DNA of 48,382 nucleotides from Bacteroidales bacterium (GCA_028709785.1 JAQUTK010000029.1:1-48382), one strand, 5' to 3'; shown: positions 16,010 through 26,467, counted from the stretch's first letter. Numbers and translations are program-made. Notes: generated by a model from the sequence alone, not told the origin.

Positions 16010-16267
16010 ATGAAAAAAGGTATTCATCCTGAAAACTACCGCCCCGTAGTTTTTAAAGACATGTCAAACGGCGATACTTTTATTACCCGTTCAACTGTCA
16101 ATGCAAGAGAAGAGATTGAACTGGAGGGTGTAACTTACCCATTGATAAAAATTGAAATCTCAAACACATCTCACCCGTTCTATACAGGCAAATCCAAACT
16201 GGTCGATACTGCAGGACGTGTAGATAAGTTTATGACTCGTTATAAGAGCCGTATGGAGAAGAAATAA
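16010..16267 (+). CDS. rpmE2: 50S ribosomal protein L31, type B
   Basis: An 85-residue ribosomal protein with the type B L31 layout: [20 protein letters not shown] at the start and the conserved [21 protein letters not shown] core. The CxxC zinc motif of type A L31 is missing, so this is the zinc-independent form. It bridges the two ribosomal subunits at the central protuberance. It stands alone with its own promoter and a 20-bp perfect terminator. Confidence 0.96.
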   Translation: MKKGIHPENYRPVVFKDMSNGDTFITRSTVNAREEIELEGVTYPLIKIEISNTSHPFYTGKSKLVDTAGRVDKFMTRYKSRMEKK

Positions 16268-16282
16268 TTTTTTTCTTTGACA

Positions 16283-16329
16283 AAATAAGTAAGGCCTTTC
16301 TGTCACAAGCAGAAAGGCCTTACTTATTT
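16283..16329 (+). terminator. Terminator of rpmE2
   Basis: A perfect 20-bp stem (16283-16302 with 16310-16329, core AGTAAGGCCTTTCTG) around a 7-nt loop, ending in a T-rich run. Confidence 0.92.
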
Positions 16330-16401
16330 TTACATGCATATCTGCTCATTGCTATTCTCAAAGAAAACTATTCATAAGCAGAATTCTATTTGTATTTTTT
16401 G

Positions 16402-16409
16402 TATTTTTG
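16402..16409 (+). promoter_or_regulatory. Candidate -7 box of the sugar kinase gene
   Basis: TATTTTTG matches TAnnTTTG, 41 bp before the ATG. No clear -33 box. Confidence 0.45.
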
Positions 16410-16450
16410 CCCCGTAATTAATTAACCCTTCAATAATAAATCTTTCAATC

Positions 16451-17536
16451 ATGGCAGAAGAAACTTTTGACATTTTCTCTAAATTTGAGACGAGCACCAC
16501 TCCTACATCTATTACTCCATTTGGTGGAGGCTGGATCAACACAACCTTAAAAGTTACAACAACAAGCGGAAAAGAATTTATCCTTCAGAAAATCAATCAC
16601 CAGATTTTCAAGAATGTGGATATGCTTCAAAGTAATATAGAACGAGTTACAACTCATATTCGGAAGAAACTAATGGAAGAGAATGCAACTGACATTGATT
16701 GCAAAGTACTTCACTTTTATCCATGCAAAGAGACCGGAAAGACTTATTATTATACGGGCGACGCATACTGGCGCACAATGGACCTGATTGCTGACAGCCA
16801 AAGTTTTGATGCTGTAACTCCTGAGCTCTCTTATGTTGCCGGTAAGGCCTTCGGTGATTTTCAATGTAAGCTCGCAGATATTCCCGGCGAACCTTTAGGT
16901 GAAACTATTCCTAATTTCCATAACATGGAATTCCGACTGCAACAATTTCATGAAGCATTGGCTGAAAATAAAGCAGGACGTGCCGAGAGTGTAAAATATT
17001 TCATTGATGAAATTGAGAAACGCGCTGAAGATATGTGCAAAGCAGAAAGACTCTATCGGGAAGGGAAACTGCCGAAACGCATTAATCACTGCGACACAAA
17101 AGTCAATAATATTTTGTTTGACAAAGCAGGTAATGTACTCTGTGTCATTGACCTGGACACTGTAATGCCGGGATATGTATTATCCGATTTTGGCGATTTT
17201 ATTCGTACCGGAGCAAATACCGGTGCTGAGGATGATGCGAATCTCGACAATGTAAACTTAAACATGGAGATCTTCAAAGCCTATACAAAGGGATATCTGG
17301 AAACAGCTAAGAAATTCTTGCTGCCCATCGAAATAGAGAATCTCCCTTTCGGTGCAAAACTTCTGACTTATATGCAAACTGTTCGCTTCCTGACCGATTA
17401 TCTGAACGGAGACACCTACTACAAGACCATGTTCCCGGGACATAACCTACAACGAACAAAAGCTCAATTCAAACTGGTACAGAGCATCGAAGCCAACGAG
17501 GCTCTCATGAACCAGTTCATCAAAGAGCAACTGTAA
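16451..17536 (+). CDS. Sugar kinase of the aminoglycoside-phosphotransferase fold, NahK-like
   Basis: A 361-residue kinase of the APH/choline-kinase fold. The glycine-rich N-terminus (PFGGGWINTTLKV), the catalytic loop HCDTKVNNILFD (H213, D215, N220) and the metal-binding DLDTVMPGY (D234) are intact. The length and the DLDTVMPG plus DFGDFIRTGANTG motifs resemble N-acetylhexosamine 1-kinases (NahK/LnpB of bifidobacteria), which phosphorylate GlcNAc or GalNAc at C1 during host-glycan use. The exact sugar is inferred. No glycan-degradation genes adjoin it; it is flanked by rpmE2 and a converging DUF3256 gene. Confidence 0.75.
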   Translation: MAEETFDIFSKFETSTTPTSITPFGGGWINTTLKVTTTSGKEFILQKINHQIFKNVDMLQSNIERVTTHIRKKLMEENATDIDCKVLHFYPCKETGKTYYYTGDAYWRTMDLIADSQSFDAVTPELSYVAGKAFGDFQCKLADIPGEPLGETIPNFHNMEFRLQQFHEALAENKAGRAESVKYFIDEIEKRAEDMCKAERLYREGKLPKRINHCDTKVNNILFDKAGNVLCVIDLDTVMPGYVLSDFGDFIRTGANTGAEDDANLDNVNLNMEIFKAYTKGYLETAKKFLLPIEIENLPFGAKLLTYMQTVRFLTDYLNGDTYYKTMFPGHNLQRTKAQFKLVQSIEANEALMNQFIKEQL

Positions 17537-17553
17537 GAAAGAGTCCTTTATAA

Positions 17554-18192
17554 CTACATCTGCCGGCTGAATTTCCCATTCCATTGGAAGTTTAGCCGGT
17601 TTGATTTTAGAGATGGCATCACCTCATTACGGCTCTCTTGACTAAGATAGTCCATGGAAGTCAGAGTAGCTGTCAGCTGGTTGGAAAGAGGTGACAATGT
17701 ATAGTGCATAAAAATAGCATCAAAAACAGAACGAACTTTTTGTTGTTCCTCTTTCGAAAGCTTGATCATAAAATCAACGGGGGTTGGAGTGGTAAAATAA
17801 TCACCTTTTAGTCTCTCCCATTTCGACGAATAAAACTCCACTTTACTATCTGCTACCGGCGAAAAGACAGTTGTAATTACGCAGATCATTTTTGTGGAAT
17901 CACCCAAAGGAAGAATTTTTGCTTCAATAGTGCTGGAAGATGTATTCTGCAACAAAAGGTAATCCGCTGTCAATGCTTTTAACTCGGATGTCCCTTGCAT
18001 GATATTCGTGACAACAGATTTATTGCCTGCAACATTCAGGTCAATAAGATCACGTCGCATCTCGTTATTCAGATTAAATGCCAAACTCTGCGGCATGGTA
18101 AGAAACAGCGTCGACATATTCTGAGCTTCAGCTTTTTCAAGAGAAGAAAAAGTCAGAAAAGCAACAAAAAAAAGCAGAATAGAACTTTTCAT
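17554..18192 (-). CDS. DUF3256 family secreted protein
   Basis: A 212-residue protein with a signal peptide ending near AEA-Q (residue 24), then NMSTLFLTMPQSLAFNLNNE and an LDSxxSK-free alpha/beta body, matching the Bacteroidetes DUF3256 family as I recall it. Likely periplasmic. Function unknown. It is last in a four-gene minus-strand group, starting 8 bp after the EamA transporter stop. Confidence 0.75.
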   Translation of the reverse strand: MKSSILLFFVAFLTFSSLEKAEAQNMSTLFLTMPQSLAFNLNNEMRRDLIDLNVAGNKSVVTNIMQGTSELKALTADYLLLQNTSSSTIEAKILPLGDSTKMICVITTVFSPVADSKVEFYSSKWERLKGDYFTTPTPVDFMIKLSKEEQQKVRSVFDAIFMHYTLSPLSNQLTATLTSMDYLSQESRNEVMPSLKSNRLNFQWNGKFSRQM

Positions 18193-18200
18193 TGAAGTAA

Positions 18201-19100
18201 TTATTTGGAACCTAAATAAATAAACAACATACCCAGTAACACCAACAGTAAATCCAGAGCTTTGGACTTCAGATTTTTCTCACGGAACAAAAAGACACCT
18301 CCAATGAAAGAGACAATGACACTACCCCTTCGTATCATCGAAACAATGGCTATCATCGAATCCTCATAGCTCAAGGCCCAAAAATAAAGAAAATCCGAGA
18401 CAGTAAGGCAAACCGCAATCAAAGGAATCGCCCATGACCAATGAAAAGAGGTCGTCTTCTTTCGTACCGGGAACCATAAAAAAAGGAGGATCATTGTCAT
18501 CAGAATCAATTGGTAATAGTTATACCAAACCTGAACCGTCATCTTATCAAAGCGCGCCATGAGGTATTTGTCATACAACCCGCTGATCGCTCCGGTAATA
18601 ATCGCCATAAAAATAAACAGAACCCAGATATTTCGTTTAAAAGATATCCCTTCTTTTTTACCGGCCAACGATAAAATATAGAATGAAATGAAGGAGAGAA
18701 TGATGCCAATCCACTGATACAAATTGAGGCGTTCGGAGAAAATGAGCATGGCACCCACTAGTGTAAGTATCGGCTGAGAGGCCTTGACCGGAGATGTAAT
18801 CGTGATAGGAAGATGCTTCATGGCAAAATAGGCAAAAAGCCATGAAGAGAGCACAATACAGGCTTTTAGCATCAGGTAGCCATGCTCTGCAAAGGGTATC
18901 TGCGGAACATAAAACATCGTGCCTGTAAGTAGTTCCGGCCGCAATAATGATAAAACAAAAGCCGGAAGGAATATCAGACAACAAGTCAATACATTCAGAA
19001 AGAGAACCGGAATAACCGCATTATCCTTAAGAGAGATTTTTTTTGAGATGTCATACCAGCCCAGAAAAAAAGCCGAACCGAATGCAAGAAGTAACCACAT
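18201..19100 (-). CDS. EamA-type (drug/metabolite) inner-membrane transporter
   Basis: A 299-residue membrane protein with about ten hydrophobic segments in two similar halves, the EamA/DMT layout. Typical features are the opening LAFGSAFFLGWYDISKKISL, the central ASQPILTLVGAMLIFSERLN end of the first half and the matching IVSMIRRGSVIVSFIGGVFLFREKN end of the second half. The substrate cannot be told; relatives export amino acids, sugars or other metabolites. It starts 24 bp after truA and is followed at 8 bp by the DUF3256 gene. Confidence 0.85.
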   Translation of the reverse strand: MWLLLAFGSAFFLGWYDISKKISLKDNAVIPVLFLNVLTCCLIFLPAFVLSLLRPELLTGTMFYVPQIPFAEHGYLMLKACIVLSSWLFAYFAMKHLPITITSPVKASQPILTLVGAMLIFSERLNLYQWIGIILSFISFYILSLAGKKEGISFKRNIWVLFIFMAIITGAISGLYDKYLMARFDKMTVQVWYNYYQLILMTMILLFLWFPVRKKTTSFHWSWAIPLIAVCLTVSDFLYFWALSYEDSMIAIVSMIRRGSVIVSFIGGVFLFREKNLKSKALDLLLVLLGMLFIYLGSK

Positions 19101-19124
19101 AAGTACAATATAACAAATTGAAGA

Positions 19125-19895
19125 CTAATCAACCGCAGAATTATCAGAAAGAAAAAGAGCTTTATCGTACTCGATTCCGGTAAGATAAAGAGCGTGTGCC
19201 GGCATGGAAGAACCTGCTGCACAACGATCTTTTTTCTCTATCACCTCGCGAAACCCTTCGCATGACAGTTTTCCTTTTCCTACTTCTATCAAAGTACCCG
19301 TTATTGCACGCACCATATTACGCAAAAAACGATTGGCCTGGATAGTAAATACATGAAGATCATCAGCTCTTTCTGTCCACTCTACCCTGTATATCACACA
19401 TTCATTGGTCTTTACGTCGGTATGAAGTTTGCTAAAACTGGTAAAGTCGGTATATTCCATCAGTATCTTACAAGCCTCATTCATTCGGTCAAAATCCATA
19501 GGTGCATAATAGCGACAGGCCCATTGACGGTTAAAAGGAGACTTAACCGGCGTCATCCAATATTCATAGGTGCGCCGTAAAGCATCAAAGCGGGCATGAG
19601 CATCTCCCTTAACCTCCAAAATCTTACTTACAGCAATATCAGGAGGGAGAATACTATTCAACTTCTGCATCAACCAGGAAGTATCTACAGAATGAATGGC
19701 ATCGAAATGAGCAACCATCAGCTTTGCATGAACTCCGGCATCTGTACGGCCCGCACCGGTAACAGGAGTTGCTACCCGGAGTAACACCGCAAGACTATTT
19801 TCTAAAACAGTTTGTACCGAGAGGCCATTCGGCTGAATCTGCCAACCGCAATAACGGCTTCCGTCATAGGAGAGATAAATAAAATAACGATGCAT
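19125..19895 (-). CDS. truA: tRNA pseudouridine synthase A
   Basis: A 256-residue enzyme that makes pseudouridine at positions 38-40 of the tRNA anticodon stem. The catalytic Asp52 lies in [11 protein letters not shown], followed by MVAHFD; the second half has [20 protein letters not shown]. The ATG at 19895 is chosen because it overlaps the TAA of the upstream DUF5715 gene as TAATG and gives the standard N-terminus ([20 protein letters not shown]). An earlier ATG 24 bp upstream would add residues not typical of the family. Probably translated by coupling with the upstream gene. Confidence 0.95.
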   Translation of the reverse strand: MHRYFIYLSYDGSRYCGWQIQPNGLSVQTVLENSLAVLLRVATPVTGAGRTDAGVHAKLMVAHFDAIHSVDTSWLMQKLNSILPPDIAVSKILEVKGDAHARFDALRRTYEYWMTPVKSPFNRQWACRYYAPMDFDRMNEACKILMEYTDFTSFSKLHTDVKTNECVIYRVEWTERADDLHVFTIQANRFLRNMVRAITGTLIEVGKGKLSCEGFREVIEKKDRCAAGSSMPAHALYLTGIEYDKALFLSDNSAVD

Positions 19896-20572
19896 TAACG
19901 AGCTGTTATATGAAAGCATCCTTGTTTGACTTCATACCTCACATAGCAACGATCTTCTTTCCGAAGGTCGTACAACACCTGCGCCAACACACTCTTGAGC
20001 AGTGCTGTATTAGCTTCTTCTTTTTTTTCAGAGCCAAACCAGCTACTGCTGGGTTTTTGATTGAAACGCACATAAGAAACATCAAAGGTCGTTCCATATA
20101 AATGAGCGGAGTTTGAAGATGAGTTGCCGTTCTTTCTCTGTAAACTCTTTATATCATCTTTGGTACGTGTAATGCTCGTCACATTGATCGTATAAGCCGG
20201 AATACGTTTATTCTCCAAAGAGTCGAGCATATTTTCAGCGATATCCTCCAATAGATCTTTCGCTTTTGGTACCAGAAAAGGAATCGAATGAGTAAGCTCG
20301 TCAATCTGATAATATTTATTTGATTTCACCTCTTCTAGCTTTCCTTTCATCTCTTCCGCTTCTTCACGGGAAGATACAGGTTCAATCCCGATGGACTGAG
20401 CTGCGCTCAAATGTGTATCGTTTAAATCTGAAAATGTCTTTCCATAATGAGAGAAGGCATACAGTGAAGATGTATCGGGTGATTTTTCCGCATTATCTCC
20501 ACAAGAACAAAGCAGACCAATAGCAAAAAACAACAGAACCTTGCTGGGACGTTGATATCTGATTCTTTTCAT
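19895..20572 (-). CDS. DUF5715 lipoprotein with M15-peptidase-like motif
   Basis: A 225-residue lipoprotein: a basic start, a hydrophobic segment and a Cys at residue 24 (LLCSC-GDN). The C-terminal half carries [10 protein letters not shown] (S155 to D164), which fits the SxHxxGxAxD zinc motif of M15 D-alanyl-D-alanine peptidases, and a late His in CFHITAR that could be the third ligand. This suggests a periplasmic peptidoglycan peptidase or a relative; activity is inferred. The gene leads the group DUF5715-truA-EamA-DUF3256, and its stop overlaps the truA start. A -7 box lies 27 bp upstream of its ATG. Confidence 0.75.
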   Translation of the reverse strand: MKRIRYQRPSKVLLFFAIGLLCSCGDNAEKSPDTSSLYAFSHYGKTFSDLNDTHLSAAQSIGIEPVSSREEAEEMKGKLEEVKSNKYYQIDELTHSIPFLVPKAKDLLEDIAENMLDSLENKRIPAYTINVTSITRTKDDIKSLQRKNGNSSSNSAHLYGTTFDVSYVRFNQKPSSSWFGSEKKEEANTALLKSVLAQVLYDLRKEDRCYVRYEVKQGCFHITAR

Positions 20573-20598
20573 ATAATATCCTTATTGATTCAATGATG

Positions 20599-20606
20599 CA
20601 AAAGTA
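20599..20606 (-). promoter_or_regulatory. Promoter -7 box of the DUF5715-truA group
   Basis: The minus strand reads TACTTTTG, matching TAnnTTTG, 27 bp before the ATG. No clear -33 box. Confidence 0.45.
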
Positions 20607-20798
20607 CAACAAATAAGTTAAATAGAAAGAGTAAGCGAAAAAAAACAGAAAGAGAGTATCTGCACATACAAATAGGTTTCTTTATACGGATATCATGAGA
20701 AAACACAACACCAACAAACCTCTTCTTTGAAAGTAAATTAAAGAGCCGAATTATGATTATTTTCGAACAGGATAAACGCGCAATTCAAAACGATTACA

Positions 20799-20806
20799 TA
20801 CCTTTG
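20799..20806 (+). promoter_or_regulatory. Promoter -7 box of purC
   Basis: TACCTTTG matches TAnnTTTG, 57 bp before the ATG, in the 290-bp divergent gap. The rest of the gap shows no other structure. Confidence 0.5.
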
Positions 20807-20862
20807 TACGATCAAAGAAAGAGGGAAAAAGACATTACAAACATATTAAATACGGACAGATT

Positions 20863-21807
20863 ATGATGCAAGCACTAACTAGAACCGACTACAACTTCCC
20901 TGGACAAAAAAGTGTATATCACGGGAAAGTACGCGACGTCTATAACATAAACGACGAGCTACTGGTAATGGTGGCTACTGATCGCATTTCTGCTTTTGAC
21001 GTAATTTTGCCAAAAGGCATTCCATACAAAGGACAGGTTTTAAATCAGATTGCCGCCAGCTTCCTGGATGCAACAGCAGACATTGTGCCAAACTGGAAAA
21101 TCGCTACACCTGATCCAATGGTGACCGTAGGTATTCGATGCGAAGGTTTTCGAGTGGAAATGATTATCCGGGGTTATCTGACCGGTAGTGCCTGGAGAGA
21201 CTATGTATCAGGGGTACGAAACTTATGCGGAGTAATTCTTCCCGAAGGACTCAAAGAAAACCAAAAGTTTCCTGTACCTATCATCACTCCTACAACAAAA
21301 GCAGAAGAAGGTCATGATGAAAATATTTCTAAAGAGGAAATTATTGCTCAGGGACTTGTGAGCAAAGAAGATTACGAACAAATGGAGAAATACACCATGG
21401 CTCTGTTTATGAGAGGAAGCGAAATCGCTGCTTCAAAAGGGCTCATTCTGGTCGATACGAAATATGAATTTGGCAAGAAAGATGGCAAGATTTATCTGAT
21501 TGATGAGATCCACACACCAGACTCTTCACGTTACTTCTATGCAAAAGGATTTGAGGAACGCTTCGAAAAAGGGGAACCACAAAAACAATTATCAAAAGAG
21601 TTTGTACGTCAATGGCTGATCGAAAACAACTTTATGGGCAAAGCAGGACAGCAGGTTCCGGAAATGTCGGATGAATATGTTACCAGCGTTTCAGAACGTT
21701 ACATCGAACTTTATGAGTCTATCGTTGGCGAAAAGTTTGTGAAAGCAGAATCAGAGAGTATTCTTGCCCGCATTGAGAAGAATGTTTCTACTTTCCTTGC
21801 AAAATGA
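20863..21807 (+). CDS. purC: Phosphoribosylaminoimidazole-succinocarboxamide synthase
   Basis: A 314-residue SAICAR synthase that couples aspartate to CAIR with ATP in purine synthesis. Typical motifs are GKVRDVYNI near the start, [14 protein letters not shown], the [12 protein letters not shown] segment and [14 protein letters not shown]. The length suits the longer SAICAR synthase form. The first of two adjacent ATGs was taken; the next codon is also ATG and cannot be excluded. Its TGA overlaps the ubiE ATG (ATGA), so ubiE is probably translationally coupled. It leads the purC-ubiE-aroE group. Confidence 0.96.
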   Translation: MMQALTRTDYNFPGQKSVYHGKVRDVYNINDELLVMVATDRISAFDVILPKGIPYKGQVLNQIAASFLDATADIVPNWKIATPDPMVTVGIRCEGFRVEMIIRGYLTGSAWRDYVSGVRNLCGVILPEGLKENQKFPVPIITPTTKAEEGHDENISKEEIIAQGLVSKEDYEQMEKYTMALFMRGSEIAASKGLILVDTKYEFGKKDGKIYLIDEIHTPDSSRYFYAKGFEERFEKGEPQKQLSKEFVRQWLIENNFMGKAGQQVPEMSDEYVTSVSERYIELYESIVGEKFVKAESESILARIEKNVSTFLAK

Positions 21808-22562
21808 AAAAAGAAGTTGAAAACATAGTCCCCTACAACCGGGAAGAGCGAAAAACTGATCAGGTTAGAACGATGTTTAATAACATTGCGCCTAATTACG
21901 ACCGTTTCAATCATACGGCATCTATGGGTATTGATCGTTACTGGCGTAGAAAAGGTATCCTGACTTTAAAAGCTTTTGAGCCGAAAGATATTCTTGACGT
22001 GGCAACGGGAACAGGCGACTATGCTATCAATGCTTTCAATCTTCTTCATCCGGACAAAATAACAGGTATCGATCTTTCTACCGGAATGATGGAAATAGGA
22101 GAAAAAAAAGTATCATCCCTGGGTTTGTCGGAGAAAATCAGTTTTAAGCAAGAAGATTGCACCTCACTCTCCTTTGACAATGACTCTTTTGACGCCGTTA
22201 TCGCAGCTTTTGGAGTTCGGAATTTTGAGAATATGGAGGCCGGATATGCTGAGATGTTTCGTGTCATGAGGCCTGGAGGGCATCTCTCTATTCTGGAGTT
22301 AACAACGCCAACATCTTTTCCTATGAAGCAGATGTATCATTTTTATGCAAAGACAGTCATTCCGTTTTTGGGTAAATCTTTATCAAACGACAAAAGGGCA
22401 TACGAATACTTGCCTGAGTCAATCGCAGCTGTTCCGCAGTTTGCCACAATGACACAAATTCTTACGAAGGTCGGTTTTCAGAATGCACATTTTGAATCCC
22501 TTACGTTTGGCATCTGCTGTTTATATACTGCAGAAAAACCAAAGGATCCAACTACTAAATAA
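21804..22562 (+). CDS. ubiE: Demethylmenaquinone methyltransferase
   Basis: A 252-residue SAM-dependent methyltransferase that methylates demethylmenaquinone, the last step of menaquinone synthesis. The SAM-binding motif DVATGTGD is at 65-72; the family signatures [20 protein letters not shown] and [17 protein letters not shown] are present. Bacteroidetes use menaquinone rather than ubiquinone, so menG is an equally good symbol. It overlaps purC by 4 bp and is followed by aroE after 8 bp. Confidence 0.95.
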   Translation: MKKEVENIVPYNREERKTDQVRTMFNNIAPNYDRFNHTASMGIDRYWRRKGILTLKAFEPKDILDVATGTGDYAINAFNLLHPDKITGIDLSTGMMEIGEKKVSSLGLSEKISFKQEDCTSLSFDNDSFDAVIAAFGVRNFENMEAGYAEMFRVMRPGGHLSILELTTPTSFPMKQMYHFYAKTVIPFLGKSLSNDKRAYEYLPESIAAVPQFATMTQILTKVGFQNAHFESLTFGICCLYTAEKPKDPTTK

Positions 22563-22570
22563 TTAGAGTT

Positions 22571-23314
22571 ATGAAACAGGTATATGGATTGGTAGGATAT
22601 CCGCTCGGACACTCCTTCTCCAAAGATTTCTTCAATAATAAGTTTCTCTCGGAGAAACTTGATGCTGAATATGTCAATTTTGAAATACCGGATCTTGCTG
22701 ATCTCACTTCAATTGTAAAAAACCAGAAAGACCTGTGTGGTCTGAATGTAACGACTCCATACAAAGAGAAAATAATACCAATGCTCGATGAAATGGATGC
22801 TTGTGCAAAGGAGATTGGCGCGGTCAATGTGGTCAAATTTATCCGGAACAAAGAAAAAGTAAAGTTGAAAGGATACAATTCTGATTGGAAAGCCTTTGCT
22901 TTGACATTAGAAGGTTTACTAAAACCAAACCACCGGAAAGCATTGATACTTGGAACCGGAGGTGCCTCAAAAGCTGTAGCTTATGCCTTAAAAAGTTTGG
23001 GCATTGAATACCTCTTTGTTTCTCGCTCCGGAAAGAATAGTGCTCTGACATATGAAGAGCTGGATGTTAATCTGATAGAAGATTATTCAATCATCATCAA
23101 TTCTACTCCGCAAGGGATGTACCCGAATGTAAACAATTATCCTCCAATCCCATACGAGTATCTGACAGACAAGAATCTTCTGTACGATCTACTTTATAAC
23201 CCGGAAAAGACAACATTTATGGCAAAAGGGGAAGCTCGTGGTGCACAGACCAAGAACGGACTTGAGATGCTTTTACTTCAAGCGATTATCGGCTGGCAAA
23301 TCTGGAATGAATGA
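22571..23314 (+). CDS. aroE: Shikimate dehydrogenase
   Basis: A 247-residue NADP-dependent enzyme reducing 3-dehydroshikimate to shikimate on the way to aromatic amino acids and folate. The shikimate-binding YPLGHSFS, the catalytic Lys65 in NVTTPYKEKIIP, YNSDWKAF and the NADP loop LGTGGASKAV are present. It is slightly shorter than the E. coli enzyme, normal for Bacteroidetes. It is third in the purC-ubiE-aroE group; purM follows after a gap with its own promoter box. Confidence 0.95.
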   Translation: MKQVYGLVGYPLGHSFSKDFFNNKFLSEKLDAEYVNFEIPDLADLTSIVKNQKDLCGLNVTTPYKEKIIPMLDEMDACAKEIGAVNVVKFIRNKEKVKLKGYNSDWKAFALTLEGLLKPNHRKALILGTGGASKAVAYALKSLGIEYLFVSRSGKNSALTYEELDVNLIEDYSIIINSTPQGMYPNVNNYPPIPYEYLTDKNLLYDLLYNPEKTTFMAKGEARGAQTKNGLEMLLLQAIIGWQIWNE

Positions 23315-23345
23315 CAGGATATTTCCGTGTTGAAAAAAAAATAAT

Positions 23346-23353
23346 TACCTTTG
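23346..23353 (+). promoter_or_regulatory. Promoter -7 box of purM
   Basis: TACCTTTG matches TAnnTTTG. A TTTC about 20 bp upstream (23322-23325) is a near -33 box. It lies 26 bp before the purM ATG. Confidence 0.55.
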
Positions 23354-23378
23354 TCGATTGTTAACCAAACAGTATACA

Positions 23379-24545
23379 ATGAGCGATCAACGATATAACT
23401 TACGAGGGGTATCTGCCTCTAAAGAAGATGTACACAACGCGATAAAGAACATCGATAAAGGCCTTTTTCCTAAAGCTTTTTGCAAAATCATTCCTGATAT
23501 TTTGGGAGGTGATCCGGAATTCTGCAATATCATGCATGCTGATGGAGCCGGAACAAAATCATCACTTGCCTATATTTATTGGAAAGAAACCGGAGATCTT
23601 TCCGTTTGGAAAGGTATTGCGCAAGATGCTCTGATTATGAATATCGACGACCTCCTTTGCGTTGGTGCAGATGACAACATTCTGGTATCATCAACAATCG
23701 GTCGTAACAAGAATCTGATTCCCGGTGAAGTAATTACAGCAATCATCAATGGCACCGATGAACTACTGGCAGAGCTTCGTTCCATGGGTGTCGGGGTGTA
23801 TGCTACTGGAGGAGAGACTGCCGATGTTGGCGACTTGGTACGCACAATCATCGTGGATAGCACAGTAACCTGCCGTATGAGAAGAGATGCCGTGATAAAC
23901 AATGCGAATATCCGTCCCGGGGATGTTATCGTCGGACTTTCTTCTTTTGGGAAGGCTACTTATGAGAAAGAATATAATGGTGGGATGGGGAGCAACGGAC
24001 TAACCTCCGCCCGCCATGATGTGTTTGCAAAATATCTGGCTAAAAAATATCCAGAAAGTTTTGATAGCTCCGTTCCTGAAGAGTTGGTTTACTCTGGTAA
24101 GTTATCTCTTACCGATCCGATTGAAGGTTTGGACATTAACGCAGGGAAAATGGTATTATCAGCCACCCGCACGTATGCTCCGGTCATCAAAATCATATTG
24201 GACAAGCTACGTCCGCAGATTCATGGAATGGTACACTGCTCCGGTGGAGCACAAACAAAAGTGCTTCATTTTGTTGACAACATGCGTATCATCAAAGACA
24301 ATCTATTCCCCGTTCCTCCTCTTTTCAAAACCATTCAGGAACAATCAGGAACTGAGTGGCAGGAAATGTACAAAGTATTCAACATGGGGCATCGCATGGA
24401 AATATATCTTTCTCCTGAAGATGCCAACGAAGTTATTTCGATCTCCAAATCTTTTGATATTGATGCACAAATCATCGGAAGAATAGAACCATCCGAGAAA
24501 AAAGAGCTAATTATCAGAAGTGAATTTGGTGAATTCAGATATTGA
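23379..24545 (+). CDS. purM: Phosphoribosylformylglycinamidine cyclo-ligase (AIR synthase)
   Basis: A 388-residue AIR synthase that closes the imidazole ring in purine synthesis using ATP. Motifs: the start YNLRGVSASKEDVHNAI, HADGAGTKSSLAYIYWKETG, MNIDDLLCVGADD, TGGETADVGDLV, and GLSSFGKATYE. The ATG at 23379 is used because an upstream TTG would overlap the promoter box. It is longer than the E. coli enzyme (about 345 residues), typical of the Bacteroidetes branch. prfA starts 3 bp after its stop. Confidence 0.94.
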   Translation: MSDQRYNLRGVSASKEDVHNAIKNIDKGLFPKAFCKIIPDILGGDPEFCNIMHADGAGTKSSLAYIYWKETGDLSVWKGIAQDALIMNIDDLLCVGADDNILVSSTIGRNKNLIPGEVITAIINGTDELLAELRSMGVGVYATGGETADVGDLVRTIIVDSTVTCRMRRDAVINNANIRPGDVIVGLSSFGKATYEKEYNGGMGSNGLTSARHDVFAKYLAKKYPESFDSSVPEELVYSGKLSLTDPIEGLDINAGKMVLSATRTYAPVIKIILDKLRPQIHGMVHCSGGAQTKVLHFVDNMRIIKDNLFPVPPLFKTIQEQSGTEWQEMYKVFNMGHRMEIYLSPEDANEVISISKSFDIDAQIIGRIEPSEKKELIIRSEFGEFRY

Positions 24546-24548
24546 TTC

Positions 24549-25637
24549 ATGGCAGATAACGACACTTTTCTGGAAAAACTAAACGGTTTGTTAAATCGTT
24601 TTGAAGAAGTATCCACTTTTATTACAGACCCCGAAGTGATTGCAGACCAAAAACGGTTTGTGAAACTGACGAAAGAATATCACGATCTGGAATGCATAGT
24701 AAAAGCACGGCAAGAATATATCCTGGTATACAAAGGGATTGATGAAGCGAAAGAGATACTGAAAAATGAAGTAGATCCTGAAATGAAGGAATATGCGCGT
24801 GAAGAATTACTCAACTACCAAAAACGCCTGCCTGAGATTGAAGAAGAAATTAAACTGCTTCTTATTCCGGGTGATCCTCAGGATGATAAAAATGCCATTA
24901 TGGAGATTCGTGGTGGAACCGGTGGAAATGAAGCCGCGATCTTTGCAGGAGATCTGTTTCGCATGTACTCAAAGTATTGCGAAAATAAGGGATGGAAAGT
25001 TGAAATCACAAGCTACACAGAAGGAACTTCCGGTGGTTATAAGGAGATCATATTTTCGGTCAGCGGAAATAAAGTGTACGGAACTCTGAAATACGAGAGT
25101 GGAGTACATCGGGTACAGCGTATTCCTGCGACTGAAACACAAGGAAGAGTACATACCTCGGCAGCAACAGTCGCTGTCCTTCCTGAAGCGGAAGAGTTTG
25201 ACATTGAGCTCAACGAAAACGATATACGAACAGATATCTTCTGTGCATCGGGTCACGGCGGACAGTCTGTAAACACGACATACTCTGCGATTCGTCTTGT
25301 TCACATTCCAACCGGAATCACGGTTCAGTGCCAGGATGAGAAGTCTCAGATAAAAAACAAGGCGAAAGCAATGGTTGAATTGAGAAGCCGGATCTATAAT
25401 ATGGAATATCAGAAATATTTGGATGAGATCTCCGGAAAAAGAAAAACCATGGTTTCTACCGGCGACCGCTCGGCCAAGATTCGAACATACAACTTTCCAC
25501 AAGGAAGAATCACGGATCATCGGATAAACTACACCATATATAACCTATCTGCATTTATGAGTGGTGATATACAAGACTGTATCGATCATCTGATTATTGC
25601 AGAAAATGCTGAACGATTAAAAGAAAGCGAGTTATAA
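24549..25637 (+). CDS. prfA: Peptide chain release factor 1
   Basis: A 362-residue release factor that reads UAA and UAG stop codons and triggers peptide release. The stop-codon motif PAT is at 193-195 ([14 protein letters not shown]), and the catalytic GGQ at 237-239 (GHGGQSVN). The PAT motif, rather than SPF, marks it as RF1 rather than RF2. It is embedded in a metabolic group between purM (3 bp) and pyrF (17 bp). Confidence 0.97.
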   Translation: MADNDTFLEKLNGLLNRFEEVSTFITDPEVIADQKRFVKLTKEYHDLECIVKARQEYILVYKGIDEAKEILKNEVDPEMKEYAREELLNYQKRLPEIEEEIKLLLIPGDPQDDKNAIMEIRGGTGGNEAAIFAGDLFRMYSKYCENKGWKVEITSYTEGTSGGYKEIIFSVSGNKVYGTLKYESGVHRVQRIPATETQGRVHTSAATVAVLPEAEEFDIELNENDIRTDIFCASGHGGQSVNTTYSAIRLVHIPTGITVQCQDEKSQIKNKAKAMVELRSRIYNMEYQKYLDEISGKRKTMVSTGDRSAKIRTYNFPQGRITDHRINYTIYNLSAFMSGDIQDCIDHLIIAENAERLKESEL

Positions 25638-25654
25638 ACTTAGCAGAAAGAATT

Positions 25655-26467
25655 ATGAATAAAATAGAATTAGCGGCAAATATCCAACGTAAGAAATCCT
25701 TTTTATGTATCGGACTAGATACTGACTTAAAGAAAATCCCGGCTCATCTGCTAAAAGAAGAAGATCCTATCTTTGCTTTTAACAAGGCTATTGTTGATGC
25801 GACACATGATCTATGTGTAGCATATAAGCCAAATCTCGCATTCTACGAAAGTGTAGGCCTTACAGGATGGATTGCATTCGAAAAAACAGTCAACTATATC
25901 AAATCACAGTATCCCGATATCTTTCTCATTGCTGATGCTAAAAGAGGAGATATTGGAAACACGTCAGAAATGTATGCAGAGACTTTTTTCAGTCATCTGG
26001 ATCTTGATGCTGTAACTGTTGCCCCGTACATGGGAGAAGACAGCGTGAAGCCGTTTCTGAAATATGAAGGCAAATGGGTCATTTTGCTTGCACTTACATC
26101 TAACAAAGGATCCATGGACTTCCAGATGACTGAAGATCAGAATGGAGAACGTCTCTTTGAAAAGGTTCTTCGTGTATCTCAGAACTGGGGAAACGACGAG
26201 AATATGATGTATGTAGTAGGCGCCACAAGAGGTAGCTTGTTTGAAGATGTACGAAAGGTCGCTCCAAATCATTTCCTGCTGGTACCTGGTGTGGGAGCAC
26301 AAGGTGGTAGTCTGGAAGAAGTTGTAGCGTACGGAAAGAACAATCAATGCGGACTTCTGGTTAACTCTTCGCGCCAAATTATCTTTGCCGGAAAAGACGA
26401 AAACTTTGCAACTGATGCTAGGAAAGAGGCTAAAAAACTTCAGGAACAAATGGCTTCATTGTTGTAA
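25655..26467 (+). CDS. pyrF: Orotidine 5-prime-phosphate decarboxylase
   Basis: A 270-residue OMP decarboxylase making UMP, the last step of pyrimidine synthesis. The catalytic DAKRGD lies at 94-99 (Lys96). It belongs to the longer subfamily, judging by its length and [18 protein letters not shown] start. The C-terminal phosphate-binding [10 protein letters not shown] and [12 protein letters not shown] are present. It ends the purM-prfA-pyrF group; a 110-bp gap precedes lpxD. Confidence 0.96.
   Translation: MNKIELAANIQRKKSFLCIGLDTDLKKIPAHLLKEEDPIFAFNKAIVDATHDLCVAYKPNLAFYESVGLTGWIAFEKTVNYIKSQYPDIFLIADAKRGDIGNTSEMYAETFFSHLDLDAVTVAPYMGEDSVKPFLKYEGKWVILLALTSNKGSMDFQMTEDQNGERLFEKVLRVSQNWGNDENMMYVVGATRGSLFEDVRKVAPNHFLLVPGVGAQGGSLEEVVAYGKNNQCGLLVNSSRQIIFAGKDENFATDARKEAKKLQEQMASLL

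Noticed and set aside
24969..25520. A 183-residue minus-strand frame inside prfA
   Set aside because: It lies wholly within a well-supported gene and has no family resemblance.
25964..26449. A 161-residue minus-strand frame inside pyrF
   Set aside because: Antisense to a conserved enzyme; Cys- and Phe-rich composition typical of a shadow frame.
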